Shown: positions 25,594-33,719 of the stretch, piece after piece
Numbering within the stretch: position 1 is the stretch's first letter
How the letters are laid out: every line of letters starts with the position of its first letter
Origin: Paraburkholderia xenovorans LB400
GTDB lineage: Bacteria > Pseudomonadota > Gammaproteobacteria > Burkholderiales > Burkholderiaceae
Assembly (NCBI RefSeq): GCF_000013645.1
Contig: NC_007952.1
Span: 2,294,001 to 2,358,000 of the forward strand
Reading direction: 5' to 3'
DNA: 64,000 nucleotides
Notes under the pieces: model-generated
What the model saw: the letters and a program-made list of their open reading frames with translations, nothing else
Told to the model about the DNA's origin: nothing
Databases searched by the model: none
Program-made: the position numbers and the translations under genes

Positions 25594-26388
25594 ATGCGAA
25601 ACAAACCTCTCGTCGGCATCAGCGCCGACAGAACGATGATGGGAGTCCACCCGTCGCACGTGGTTGGCGAGAAGTACATCGCCGCGATCGTGGACGGCTC
25701 GCAGGCGCTCGCCATGCTGCTGCCGGCGCTCGGCGAGCGTCAGTCCGCGGCGGACGTGCTGGCGACAGTCGACGGCCTGCTGTTTACCGGCAGCTATTCG
25801 AACGTCGAGCCGCACCGCTACGGCGGCCAGCCCAGCACGCCGGGCACGCTGCACGACGCCGCACGCGATGCGACCACGCTGCCGCTCATGCGTGCGGCGA
25901 TCGAAGCCGGTGTGCCGGTGCTGGCCGTATGCCGGGGCTTCCAGGAAATGAACGTGGTTTTTGGCGGGACGCTGCATCAAAGCGTTCACGCGGTGGACGG
26001 TCTGAACGACCATCGCGAGAACAAGGAAGACGACCTCGACGTGCAATACGCACCGTCGCATTCGATCACGCTGACGCAGGGCGGCTTGTTGCAGCGCCTC
26101 GCGGGCGGCACGAATGAAGCGCGTGTGAATTCTTTGCACGGTCAGGGCGTCGAGCGGCTGGGCGTGGGCCTCACGGCCGAAGCCACCGCGCCGGACGGCC
26201 TGATTGAAGCGGTAAGCGTGAAAGATGCGCGTGCCTTCGCGCTGGGTGTGCAGTGGCACCCGGAGTGGAAGCATGCCAGCGACGCGCTGTCCACCGCGAT
26301 CTTTCGCGCGTTCGGCGACGCCTGCCGCGATCGAATGCGCACCAAGGCCGGCTATGGCGCGGCATCCGCCGCTGCCACGCATGCCTGA
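25594..26388 (+). CDS. puuD: Gamma-glutamyl-gamma-aminobutyrate hydrolase
   Basis: A 264-residue class I glutamine-amidotransferase-like hydrolase releasing GABA and glutamate from gamma-glutamyl-GABA. The nucleophile is Cys113 in VLAVCRGFQEMNVVFGGTLHQ, and His222/Glu224 are in GVQWHPEW. MRNKPLVGISADRTMMGVHPSHVVGEKYI is the PuuD N-terminus, so ATG 25594 is preferred over the 144 open codons upstream, which have no similarity; the ribosome site is weak. It is the first gene of the plus-strand polyamine operon. Confidence 0.92.
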   Translation: MRNKPLVGISADRTMMGVHPSHVVGEKYIAAIVDGSQALAMLLPALGERQSAADVLATVDGLLFTGSYSNVEPHRYGGQPSTPGTLHDAARDATTLPLMRAAIEAGVPVLAVCRGFQEMNVVFGGTLHQSVHAVDGLNDHRENKEDDLDVQYAPSHSITLTQGGLLQRLAGGTNEARVNSLHGQGVERLGVGLTAEATAPDGLIEAVSVKDARAFALGVQWHPEWKHASDALSTAIFRAFGDACRDRMRTKAGYGAASAAATHA

Positions 26389-26420
26389 GCCGGTCGCGCA
26401 CCAAAACTGAGAGAACAAAC

Positions 26421-27755
26421 ATGCATGACATCGACGATTTTCTGAAGAAGAACCGTGTCACCGAAATCGAAGCGATCATTCCGGATATGGCCGGAATCGC
26501 GCGCGGCAAGATCATTCCGCGCAGCAAATTCGAATCCGGCGAGTCCATGCGCTTGCCGCAGGCGGTGATGATCCAGACCGTCACAGGGGACTATCCGGAA
26601 GACGGCACGCTCACCGGCGTCACCGATCCGGACATGGTCTGCGTGCCCGACCCCAGCACGATCCGCATGATTCCGTGGGCCGTCGATCCGACCGCCCAGG
26701 TGATCCACGATTGCGTTCACTTCGACGGCACGCCGGTCGCGATCTCGCCGCGCCGCGTCCTGCGCCGCGTGCTCGAACTCTATAAGGCCAAGGGCTGGAA
26801 GCCGGTCATCGCGCCCGAACTCGAGTTCTATCTGGTGGACATGAACAAGGACCCGGACCTGCCGCTGCAACCGCCTATCGGCCGTACCGGGCGTCCGGAA
26901 ACCGGCCGTCAGGCGTATTCGATCGAAGCGGTCAACGAATTCGATCCGCTCTTCGAAGACATCTACGAGTACTGCGAGGTGCAGGAACTGGAAGTCGACA
27001 CGCTGATTCACGAAGTCGGCGCCGCGCAGATGGAAATCAACTTCATGCACGGCGATCCGCTCAAGCTCGCCGACAGCGTGTTCCTGTTCAAGCGCACGGT
27101 GCGTGAAGCCGCGTTGCGCCACAAGATGTACGCCACTTTCATGGCCAAGCCGATGGAAGGCGAACCGGGCTCGGCGATGCACATGCATCAAAGTCTGGTC
27201 GACGAAGAAACCGGCCACAACCTCTTCACCGGCGCGGACGGCAAGCCGACCACGTTGTTCACGAGCTATATCGCCGGTTTGCAGAAGTACACGCCCGCGC
27301 TGATGCCGATTTTCGCGCCGTATATCAACTCGTATCGCCGCCTGTCGCGCTTCATGGCCGCGCCGATCAACGTGGCCTGGGGTTACGACAACCGCACAGT
27401 GGGTTTCCGGATTCCGCATTCGGGCCCGGCCGCGCGCCGCATCGAAAACCGCATTCCGGGCGTGGACTGCAACCCGTACCTCGCCATTGCAGCGACGCTC
27501 GCCGCCGGCTATCTCGGCATGACGCAGAACCTCGAAGCCACCGAGCCGCTGCTCAGCGACGGTTACGAATTGCCGTACCAGTTGCCGCGCAATCTCGAAG
27601 AGGGCCTGACGTTGATGGGCGCCTGTGAACCTATCGCCGAAGTACTCGGCGAAAAATTCGTCAAGGCGTACCTCGCCCTGAAGGAAACCGAATACGAAGC
27701 GTTCTTCCGCGTGATCAGTTCGTGGGAACGCAGGCATTTGCTGCTGCACGTGTAA
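26421..27755 (+). CDS. puuA: Gamma-glutamylputrescine synthetase (glutamine synthetase family)
   Basis: A 444-residue GS-family ligase that joins glutamate to putrescine with ATP. GS landmarks: ELEFYLVDMN (metal site), EVGAAQMEINFMHGDPL, MHMHQSLVDEETGHNLF (the histidine-rich metal/substrate region), NVAWGYDNRTVGFRIP and the NRIPGVDCNPYLAIAATLAAG stretch. It lacks the GlnA adenylylation loop and is shorter than GlnA (about 470), and its place next to puuD supports PuuA. ATG 26421 follows GAGAACAAAC; the longer frame is rejected. Confidence 0.92.
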   Translation: MHDIDDFLKKNRVTEIEAIIPDMAGIARGKIIPRSKFESGESMRLPQAVMIQTVTGDYPEDGTLTGVTDPDMVCVPDPSTIRMIPWAVDPTAQVIHDCVHFDGTPVAISPRRVLRRVLELYKAKGWKPVIAPELEFYLVDMNKDPDLPLQPPIGRTGRPETGRQAYSIEAVNEFDPLFEDIYEYCEVQELEVDTLIHEVGAAQMEINFMHGDPLKLADSVFLFKRTVREAALRHKMYATFMAKPMEGEPGSAMHMHQSLVDEETGHNLFTGADGKPTTLFTSYIAGLQKYTPALMPIFAPYINSYRRLSRFMAAPINVAWGYDNRTVGFRIPHSGPAARRIENRIPGVDCNPYLAIAATLAAGYLGMTQNLEATEPLLSDGYELPYQLPRNLEEGLTLMGACEPIAEVLGEKFVKAYLALKETEYEAFFRVISSWERRHLLLHV

Positions 27756-27782
27756 GGCAAACGCAAAAAATCTGGAGGAAGT

Positions 27783-29228
27783 ATGAGCTACAGAACCGAA
27801 GAAGTCGCTTACGTTCAACCGGCGCAACCGGCCGCAAGCGCCCAGGCTGCGCAAGCCACGCAACAACGCAGCACCGCCGAATATCGCGCGCTGGACGCCG
27901 CGCACCACATCCACCCGTTTTCGGATATGGGCGCGCTCAATCGCACCGGCAGCCGCGTGATCGTCAAGGCACAAGGCGTGTACCTGTGGGACTCGGACGG
28001 CAACAAGGTGATCGACGGCATGGCCGGCCTGTGGTGCGTGAACGTCGGGTATGGCCGCAAGGAACTGGCCGACGCCGCGTACAGGCAGATGATGGAGCTG
28101 CCCTACTACAACACCTTCTTCAAGACCACGCACCCGCCGGTGATCGAACTGTCGGCCTTGCTCGCGGAGCTCGCGCCCGAACCGTTCAATCACTTCTTCT
28201 ACTGCAACAGCGGTTCGGAAGGCAACGACACGGTGCTGCGTATCGTCCACCATTACTGGGCAACGCAGGGCAAGCACGCGAAGAAATTCGTCATCTCGCG
28301 CAAGAACGGCTATCACGGTTCGACGATCGCGGGCGGCACGCTCGGCGGCATGGGCTACATGCATGAACAGATGCCCTCGAAAGTCGAGAACATCGTCCAT
28401 ATCGACCAGCCGTATTTCTTCGGCGAGGCACAAGGCAACCTGACGCCGGAAGAGTTCGCACTGGCGCGCGCGCAGCAGCTGGAAGCGAAGATTCTCGAAA
28501 TCGGCGCGGACAATGTCGCCGCATTCATTGGTGAGCCTTTCCAGGGAGCGGGCGGCGTGATCTTCCCCGCTTCGACGTATTGGCCGGAAATCCAGCGCAT
28601 TTGCCGCAAGTACGACATTCTGCTCGTCGCGGACGAAGTGATCGGCGGTTTCGGCCGCACCGGTGAATGGTTCGCACACCAGTACTTCGGATTCGAACCG
28701 GATCTGATCACGCTGGCCAAGGGCCTGACGAGCGGTTACATACCGATGGGCGCGGTCGGCCTGCATGACCGCGTCGCCAAAGCGATCATCGAAAACGGCG
28801 ACTTCAACCACGGGCTCACGTATTCGGGGCATCCGGTCGCCGCCGCCGTTGCGGTCGCGAACCTCAAGCTGCTGCGCGACGAAAAGATCGTCGAGCGCGT
28901 CAAGACCGATACGGGTCCGTACTTCCAGAAGAAGCTGCGCGACACGCTCGGCAATCACCCGATCATCGGCGAGATCTCCGGCGCGGGTCTGGTGGCCGGC
29001 CTGCAACTCGCGCAAGACCCGAAAACACGCAAGCGTTTCGCCAATGGCGGTGATGTCGGCACGATCTGCCGCGACTTCTGCTTCAACGGCAATCTCATCA
29101 TGCGCGCCACCGGCGACCGGATGCTGCTGTCGCCGCCGCTGGTCATCAACAAGCTGGAAATCGACGAAATCGTTTCGAAGGCCAAAAAAGCCATCGACGC
29201 GACGGCACAACAACTCGGTATTTCGTAA
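27783..29228 (+). CDS. spuC: Putrescine-pyruvate (or -2-oxoglutarate) aminotransferase
   Basis: A 481-residue class III PLP aminotransferase. Asp284 (LVADEVIGGFGRTG) holds the PLP nitrogen and Lys313 (ITLAKGLTSGYIPMGAV) forms the Schiff base; CNSGSEGNDTVLRIV at 141-155 is the phosphate-binding region. The first 35 residues are Ala/Gln-rich and extra to the fold. It offers direct transamination of putrescine to 4-aminobutyraldehyde, parallel to PuuA/PuuB. GGAGGAAG lies just before ATG 27783. SpuC of Pseudomonas is the closest named relative I recall. Confidence 0.9.
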   Translation: MSYRTEEVAYVQPAQPAASAQAAQATQQRSTAEYRALDAAHHIHPFSDMGALNRTGSRVIVKAQGVYLWDSDGNKVIDGMAGLWCVNVGYGRKELADAAYRQMMELPYYNTFFKTTHPPVIELSALLAELAPEPFNHFFYCNSGSEGNDTVLRIVHHYWATQGKHAKKFVISRKNGYHGSTIAGGTLGGMGYMHEQMPSKVENIVHIDQPYFFGEAQGNLTPEEFALARAQQLEAKILEIGADNVAAFIGEPFQGAGGVIFPASTYWPEIQRICRKYDILLVADEVIGGFGRTGEWFAHQYFGFEPDLITLAKGLTSGYIPMGAVGLHDRVAKAIIENGDFNHGLTYSGHPVAAAVAVANLKLLRDEKIVERVKTDTGPYFQKKLRDTLGNHPIIGEISGAGLVAGLQLAQDPKTRKRFANGGDVGTICRDFCFNGNLIMRATGDRMLLSPPLVINKLEIDEIVSKAKKAIDATAQQLGIS

Positions 29229-29239
29229 CGGCAGTCTGT

Positions 29240-29278
29240 ACCGGCATGGGCACACCCACACGTCACGCTCATGCCGGT
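29240..29278 (+). promoter_or_regulatory. Intercistronic hairpin between spuC and potF
   Basis: ACCGGCATG (29240-29248) and CATGCCGGT (29270-29278) are perfect 9-bp arms, 12 nt after the spuC stop and 23 nt before potF. It may protect or partly terminate the transcript. Confidence 0.55.
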
Positions 29279-29301
29279 TCTTCACATCAAGGGAAAAAAC
29301 C

Positions 29302-30423
29302 ATGAGCGTTAGTCATCTTCGTCATGCGGTCGCGGGGGCCGCGCTTCTCGCCTTCACCGGCTTTGCGGCGCTGTCGGTCACGCCGGCCCTTGCGGCCGAC
29401 ACGGAACTGAATGTGTACAACTGGTCGGACTACATCGCGAAAGATACGATTCCGAACTTCGAGAAGCAGGACGGCATCAAGGTCAAATACGACAACTACG
29501 ATAGCGACGACACGTTGCAGGCCAAACTGCTGGCGGGCAGCTCCGGCTACGACATCGTGGTGCCCACGTCTAATTACATGGCCAAGCAGATTCAGGCCGG
29601 CGTGTACCAGAAGCTCGACAAATCGAAGTTGCCGAATCTCGCCAATCTCGACCCCGTGCTCATGAAGATGATCGCCGACGCGGACCCGGGCAACCAGTAC
29701 GGGGTGCCTTGGGCATACGGTACGGACGGCATCGGCTATAACGTGCAGGCGGTGCAGAAAGCGCTCGGCGCCAATGCGCCGGTGGATAGCTGGGCACTGA
29801 TCTTCGATCCGGCCAATCTCTCCAAGCTGAAAGGCTGCGGCGTCTCGATCCTCGACCAGGCCGTCGACGTCTTCGCCGCCACGCTGCAATACATGCACAA
29901 GGATCCGAACAGTACGAATCCCGCCGACTACCAGGCCGCATTCGAAGTGCTGAAGAAGATTCGTCCGTATATCACCCAGTTCAATTCGTCGGGCTACATC
30001 AACGACCTCGCCAACAACGACGTGTGCGTGGTGCTGGGCTGGTCCGGCGACGTCGGTATCGCGAGCCGCCGTACCGAAGAAGCCAAGCGTTCGTATCAGA
30101 TCAAGTTCTCGAACGTGAAGGAAGGCGGCCTGCTGTGGTTCGACGTGATGGTGATCCCGAAAGACGCGCCGCATCCCGAAGCCGCGCTGAAATGGATCAA
30201 CTACATCTCGGACCCGAAGGTCAACGCCGCGATCACCAACGAAGTGTTCTACCCGACCGCGAACAAGGCCGCGCGCCAGTTCGTCACACCGGCTGTCGCA
30301 CAGGACAAGACCGTTTATCCGGGCGATGAAGTGTTGAGCAGGATGACGCTGATGAAGCCGATGCCGACCGACATTCTGCGCCTTGAAAACCGCCTTTGGG
30401 CGCAGCTCAAAACCGGCCATTAA
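29302..30423 (+). CDS. potF: Polyamine ABC transporter, periplasmic binding protein
   Basis: A 373-residue PotF/SpuD-type protein. Residues 1-31 are a signal peptide (HAVAGAALLAFTGFAALSVTPALA). The mature protein begins ADTELNVYNWSDYIA, the family hallmark; YDIVVPTSNYMAKQIQAG, VPWAYGTDGIGYN, CVVLGWSGDV and YPTANKAARQFV line the ligand cleft as in putrescine/spermidine binders. ATG 29302 follows AAGGGAAAA. It is flanked by two hairpins within the operon, which is common for a binding protein needed in excess. Confidence 0.94.
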   Translation: MSVSHLRHAVAGAALLAFTGFAALSVTPALAADTELNVYNWSDYIAKDTIPNFEKQDGIKVKYDNYDSDDTLQAKLLAGSSGYDIVVPTSNYMAKQIQAGVYQKLDKSKLPNLANLDPVLMKMIADADPGNQYGVPWAYGTDGIGYNVQAVQKALGANAPVDSWALIFDPANLSKLKGCGVSILDQAVDVFAATLQYMHKDPNSTNPADYQAAFEVLKKIRPYITQFNSSGYINDLANNDVCVVLGWSGDVGIASRRTEEAKRSYQIKFSNVKEGGLLWFDVMVIPKDAPHPEAALKWINYISDPKVNAAITNEVFYPTANKAARQFVTPAVAQDKTVYPGDEVLSRMTLMKPMPTDILRLENRLWAQLKTGH

Positions 30424-30452
30424 TCAGGCCGACGTCATAAAGCATTGATCCC

Positions 30453-30482
30453 GCGCTCAGGGATCGCTCGAACCCTGAGCGC
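30453..30482 (+). promoter_or_regulatory. Intercistronic hairpin between potF and potG
   Basis: GCGCTCAGGG (30453-30462) and CCCTGAGCGC (30473-30482) are perfect 10-bp arms around 10 nt, 30 nt after the potF stop. It lies in a 215-bp gap that is otherwise featureless. It probably stabilises upstream mRNA or attenuates potG. Confidence 0.65.
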
Positions 30483-30638
30483 ATGAATAGCAGTTACGGC
30501 AGTCAGCCTGCGCGTTTGTTTTAACAGTCCCACCTGCGCGCAGTCCCATGTTTTCCGATCGCAGTGCACGTTGCGAAGCGCTTTCCGCGCCTCGTATGGA
30601 GACACTTGCGCCCGCGATCCGCAAGGAATGGTTACATC

Positions 30639-31802
30639 ATGAACTCGACGACCTCAAAAAGCGCCGCCGGCGCTACCCAGATGGGCCGCCCCGCGGTGAC
30701 GGCAAAAGCGAAACCGGACGAATTCGTTCGCATCGAAAATGTCGTGAAGAAATTCGGCGACAGCACCGCTGTCGACAACGTCAACCTGAGCATCGCGAAG
30801 AACGAACTGTTCGCGCTGCTCGGCAGTTCCGGCTGCGGCAAGTCCACGCTCCTGCGCATGCTCGCGGGGCTCGAGACGGTGACGTCCGGGCGCATTTTCG
30901 TCGACGGCGAAGATCTCGCCGCGATGCCGCCGTACAAGCGGCCGGTCAACATGATGTTCCAGTCGTACGCGCTCTTCCCGCATATGAGCGTGGAGGCGAA
31001 CATCGCCTTCGGTCTGAAGCAGGAAGGCACGCCGAAAAATGAAATCAGGGAACGCGTAGCCGATGCGCTCAATCTCGTGCAGATGAGCAAGTACGCGCAG
31101 CGCAAGCCGCATCAACTGTCAGGCGGCCAGCAGCAGCGTGTGGCGCTCGCCCGCTCGCTGGTCAAGCGCCCCAAGCTGCTGCTGCTCGACGAGCCGATGT
31201 CGGCGCTCGATAAAAAGATCCGCCAGAAAACCCAGCTCGAACTGGTGAACATCATCGAGAAAGTGGATGTGACCTGCGTAATGGTCACGCACGATCAGGA
31301 AGAAGCCATGACGATGGCCGGCCGCCTCGCCGTGATGAGCGAAGGCCGCATCGTGCAGATCGGCTCGCCGAGCCAGGTCTATGAGTTTCCGAATAGCCGC
31401 TTCTCCGCTGAATTCATCGGCTCCACCAACCTGTTCGAAGGCACGGTGGTCGCGGATGAACCGGACCACATCTTCGTTGAAAGCGAAGACCTCGAATCGC
31501 GCATCTACGTGAGCCACGGCGTTACCGGGCCGCTCGGCATGCCGGTTGGCATCTCGGTGCGTCCGGAGCGCATCAAGGTCTCGCTCGACAAGCCGTCGAC
31601 GCCGCACAACTGGGCGCGCGGCGTGGTCTCGGATGTCGCGTACATGGGCAGCTATTCGCTGTATCACGTGCGTCTGCCGAGCGGCAAGACCGTCGTGTCG
31701 AATCTCTCCAGCTCGCATCTGATGGCCGAAGGTGCGCCTTCCTATAACGACGACGTGTTCGTCTACTGGTCGCCGGCTAGCGGCGTGGTGCTGACGCAAT
31801 GA
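30639..31802 (+). CDS. potG: Polyamine ABC transporter, ATP-binding protein
   Basis: A 387-residue ATPase of the PotA/PotG group. Walker A GSSGCGKST, the Q-loop (MMFQSYALFPHMSV), signature LSGGQQQRVALARSL, Walker B LLLLDEPMSALD and the switch MVTHDQEEAM are all present, followed by a C-terminal TOBE domain (about 290-387). ATG 30639 has AAGGAATG upstream and is preferred to the 25-codon extension. The last four bases (ATGA) overlap the start of potH. Confidence 0.94.
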   Translation: MNSTTSKSAAGATQMGRPAVTAKAKPDEFVRIENVVKKFGDSTAVDNVNLSIAKNELFALLGSSGCGKSTLLRMLAGLETVTSGRIFVDGEDLAAMPPYKRPVNMMFQSYALFPHMSVEANIAFGLKQEGTPKNEIRERVADALNLVQMSKYAQRKPHQLSGGQQQRVALARSLVKRPKLLLLDEPMSALDKKIRQKTQLELVNIIEKVDVTCVMVTHDQEEAMTMAGRLAVMSEGRIVQIGSPSQVYEFPNSRFSAEFIGSTNLFEGTVVADEPDHIFVESEDLESRIYVSHGVTGPLGMPVGISVRPERIKVSLDKPSTPHNWARGVVSDVAYMGSYSLYHVRLPSGKTVVSNLSSSHLMAEGAPSYNDDVFVYWSPASGVVLTQ

Positions 31803-32773
31803 GCAATCCCACTACCTCCTCCCCCGCGGCGCTCGGCGCGCCGTCCGGCAGCCGTTTGGCCGGCTCGCTGAAAAAACGCCTGGCCATGCTGGTGCCTTCG
31901 GGCCGCACCACCGTGATCGGCGTGCCGTTCCTGTGGCTCACGGTGTTCTTCGCGTTGCCGTTCGTACTGGTGCTGAAGATCAGTTTCGCGGATCTGCGTC
32001 TGGGCATTCCACCGTACACGGATCTCGTGACGGTCAAGGACGGCATGGTGCATTTCGCCATGCAGCTCAGCCACTACGCGTTTCTGCTGCAGGACGATCT
32101 GTACGTTGCCACGTATCTCAGTTCGCTGAAGATGGCCGCGGTCTCCACCTTCTTCTGCCTGCTGATCGGCTATCCGATTGCGTACTACATCGCCCGCTCG
32201 GAACCCACCAGACGCAACCTGCTGATGATGGGCGTGATGCTGCCGTTCTGGACGTCGTTCCTGATTCGCGTCTACGCATGGATCGGCATCCTGAAGGACG
32301 ACGGCCTGCTCAATCACACGCTGATGGCGATCGGCATGATTCATTCGCCGTTGCGCCTCTACCACACGGATATCGGCGTCTATATCGGCATGGTCTATTC
32401 GTACCTGCCCTTCATGGTGATGCCGCTCTATGCGCACCTCGTGAAAATGGATCTGACGCTGCTCGAAGCGGCCTACGACCTCGGTTGCAAGCCGTGGACG
32501 GCATTCACACGCATCACGTTGCCGCTTTCGAAGAACGGCATTATCGCCGGCAGTTTGCTGGTGTTCATTCCGGCGGTGGGCGAATACGTGATTCCGGAAC
32601 TGCTCGGCGGCGCCGACACGCTGATGATCGGCCGCGTGATGTGGGATGAATTCTTCAACGATATGGACTGGCCGATGGCATCCGCCGTGACGGTCGCGAT
32701 GGTGCTGCTGCTGCTCGTGCCGATGGCCGTGTTCCAGTACTACCAGGTCAAGGAACTGGAGGGCGCGAAATGA
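31799..32773 (+). CDS. potH: Polyamine ABC transporter permease
   Basis: A 324-residue inner-membrane permease with six or so helices after an N-terminal cytosolic stretch of about 40 residues. The EAA loop that contacts the ATPase reads EAAYDLGCKPWTAFTRITLPLSKNGI (about 221-246). Strands such as FLWLTVFFALPFVLVLKISFAD at the start match PotH. ATGA overlaps with both neighbours give coupled translation. Confidence 0.94.
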   Translation: MSNPTTSSPAALGAPSGSRLAGSLKKRLAMLVPSGRTTVIGVPFLWLTVFFALPFVLVLKISFADLRLGIPPYTDLVTVKDGMVHFAMQLSHYAFLLQDDLYVATYLSSLKMAAVSTFFCLLIGYPIAYYIARSEPTRRNLLMMGVMLPFWTSFLIRVYAWIGILKDDGLLNHTLMAIGMIHSPLRLYHTDIGVYIGMVYSYLPFMVMPLYAHLVKMDLTLLEAAYDLGCKPWTAFTRITLPLSKNGIIAGSLLVFIPAVGEYVIPELLGGADTLMIGRVMWDEFFNDMDWPMASAVTVAMVLLLLVPMAVFQYYQVKELEGAK

Positions 32774-33681
32774 TCAAGCCTAACAAGACGCTTTCCAATA
32801 GCGTGCTGACGTTCGGATTCCTGTTTCTCTACATTCCGATCATCAGCCTCGTGGTGTACTCGTTCAACGAATCGAAGCTCGTCACGGTATGGTCCGGCTT
32901 TTCCCTCAAATGGTACGGCGCGCTGTTGCACGACGGCGAACTGCTGAACGCGGCATGGCTTTCGTTGAAGATCGGTCTGCTGACCGCGTGCGCCTCCGTT
33001 GTGATCGGCACGTGGGCCGGTTTCGTGCTCGCGCGCTTCGGACGCTTTCGCGGCTTCACGCTGTTCGCCGGCATGATCAACGCGCCGCTCGTGATTCCTG
33101 AAGTGATTCAGGGTATCTCGCTGCTGCTGCTGTTCGTCGCACTCGAACAGATGCTCGGCTGGCCGAAGGGGCGCGGTCTCTTCACGATCTGGATCGGCCA
33201 CGTGATGCTGTGCGTGTCGTATGTGGCGATCGTCGTGCAATCGCGTGTGAAAGAGCTGAACAAGTCGCTCGAAGAAGCCGCGCTCGATCTCGGCGCCACG
33301 CCATTCAAGGTGTTCTTCCTGATCACCCTGCCGCTGATCTCGCAGGCGCTGATGTCCGGCTGGCTGCTGTCGTTCACGCTTTCTTTCGACGACCTCGTAC
33401 TCTCCGCATTCCTGTCCGGGCCGGGCTCGACCACGCTGCCGCTCGTCGTGTTCTCGCGTGTGCGCCTCGGCCTGAATCCGGAAATGAATGCACTCGCCAC
33501 GATCTTCATCACCACGGTGACGATCGGCGTGATTGCCGTGAACCGCTGGATGCAGTTGCGCGAGCGCAAACGCAACCGCGACATGCAGATGGCTTTTGCG
33601 CTTGCCGAAGCCGCAGATCCCTTGCCCTCCGCTCCACAACAAGCCGCCGTACGGAAGTCGCTCGATACGGCACGTGCATAA
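32770..33681 (+). CDS. potI: Polyamine ABC transporter permease
   Basis: A 303-residue partner permease. The EAA loop reads EEAALDLGATPFKVFFLITLPLISQALM (about 174-201), and the SFTLSFDDLVLSAFLSGPGSTTLPL segment is typical of PotI/PotC. It begins in an ATGA overlap with potH. The C-terminal 35 residues are a charged cytosolic tail longer than in E. coli PotI. Confidence 0.94.
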   Translation: MIKPNKTLSNSVLTFGFLFLYIPIISLVVYSFNESKLVTVWSGFSLKWYGALLHDGELLNAAWLSLKIGLLTACASVVIGTWAGFVLARFGRFRGFTLFAGMINAPLVIPEVIQGISLLLLFVALEQMLGWPKGRGLFTIWIGHVMLCVSYVAIVVQSRVKELNKSLEEAALDLGATPFKVFFLITLPLISQALMSGWLLSFTLSFDDLVLSAFLSGPGSTTLPLVVFSRVRLGLNPEMNALATIFITTVTIGVIAVNRWMQLRERKRNRDMQMAFALAEAADPLPSAPQQAAVRKSLDTARA

Positions 33682-33719
33682 GAAGTCCGTTTGCAATACG
33701 ACCAATAAGGAGAATTTGA

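Noticed and set aside
26352..29303. 983-codon open frame on the minus strand opposite puuA and spuC
   Set aside because: It lies antisense to two clearly conserved enzymes. Its Arg/His/Val/Asp-rich composition is what a high-GC third-position bias produces in an antisense frame, and no domain is recognisable.
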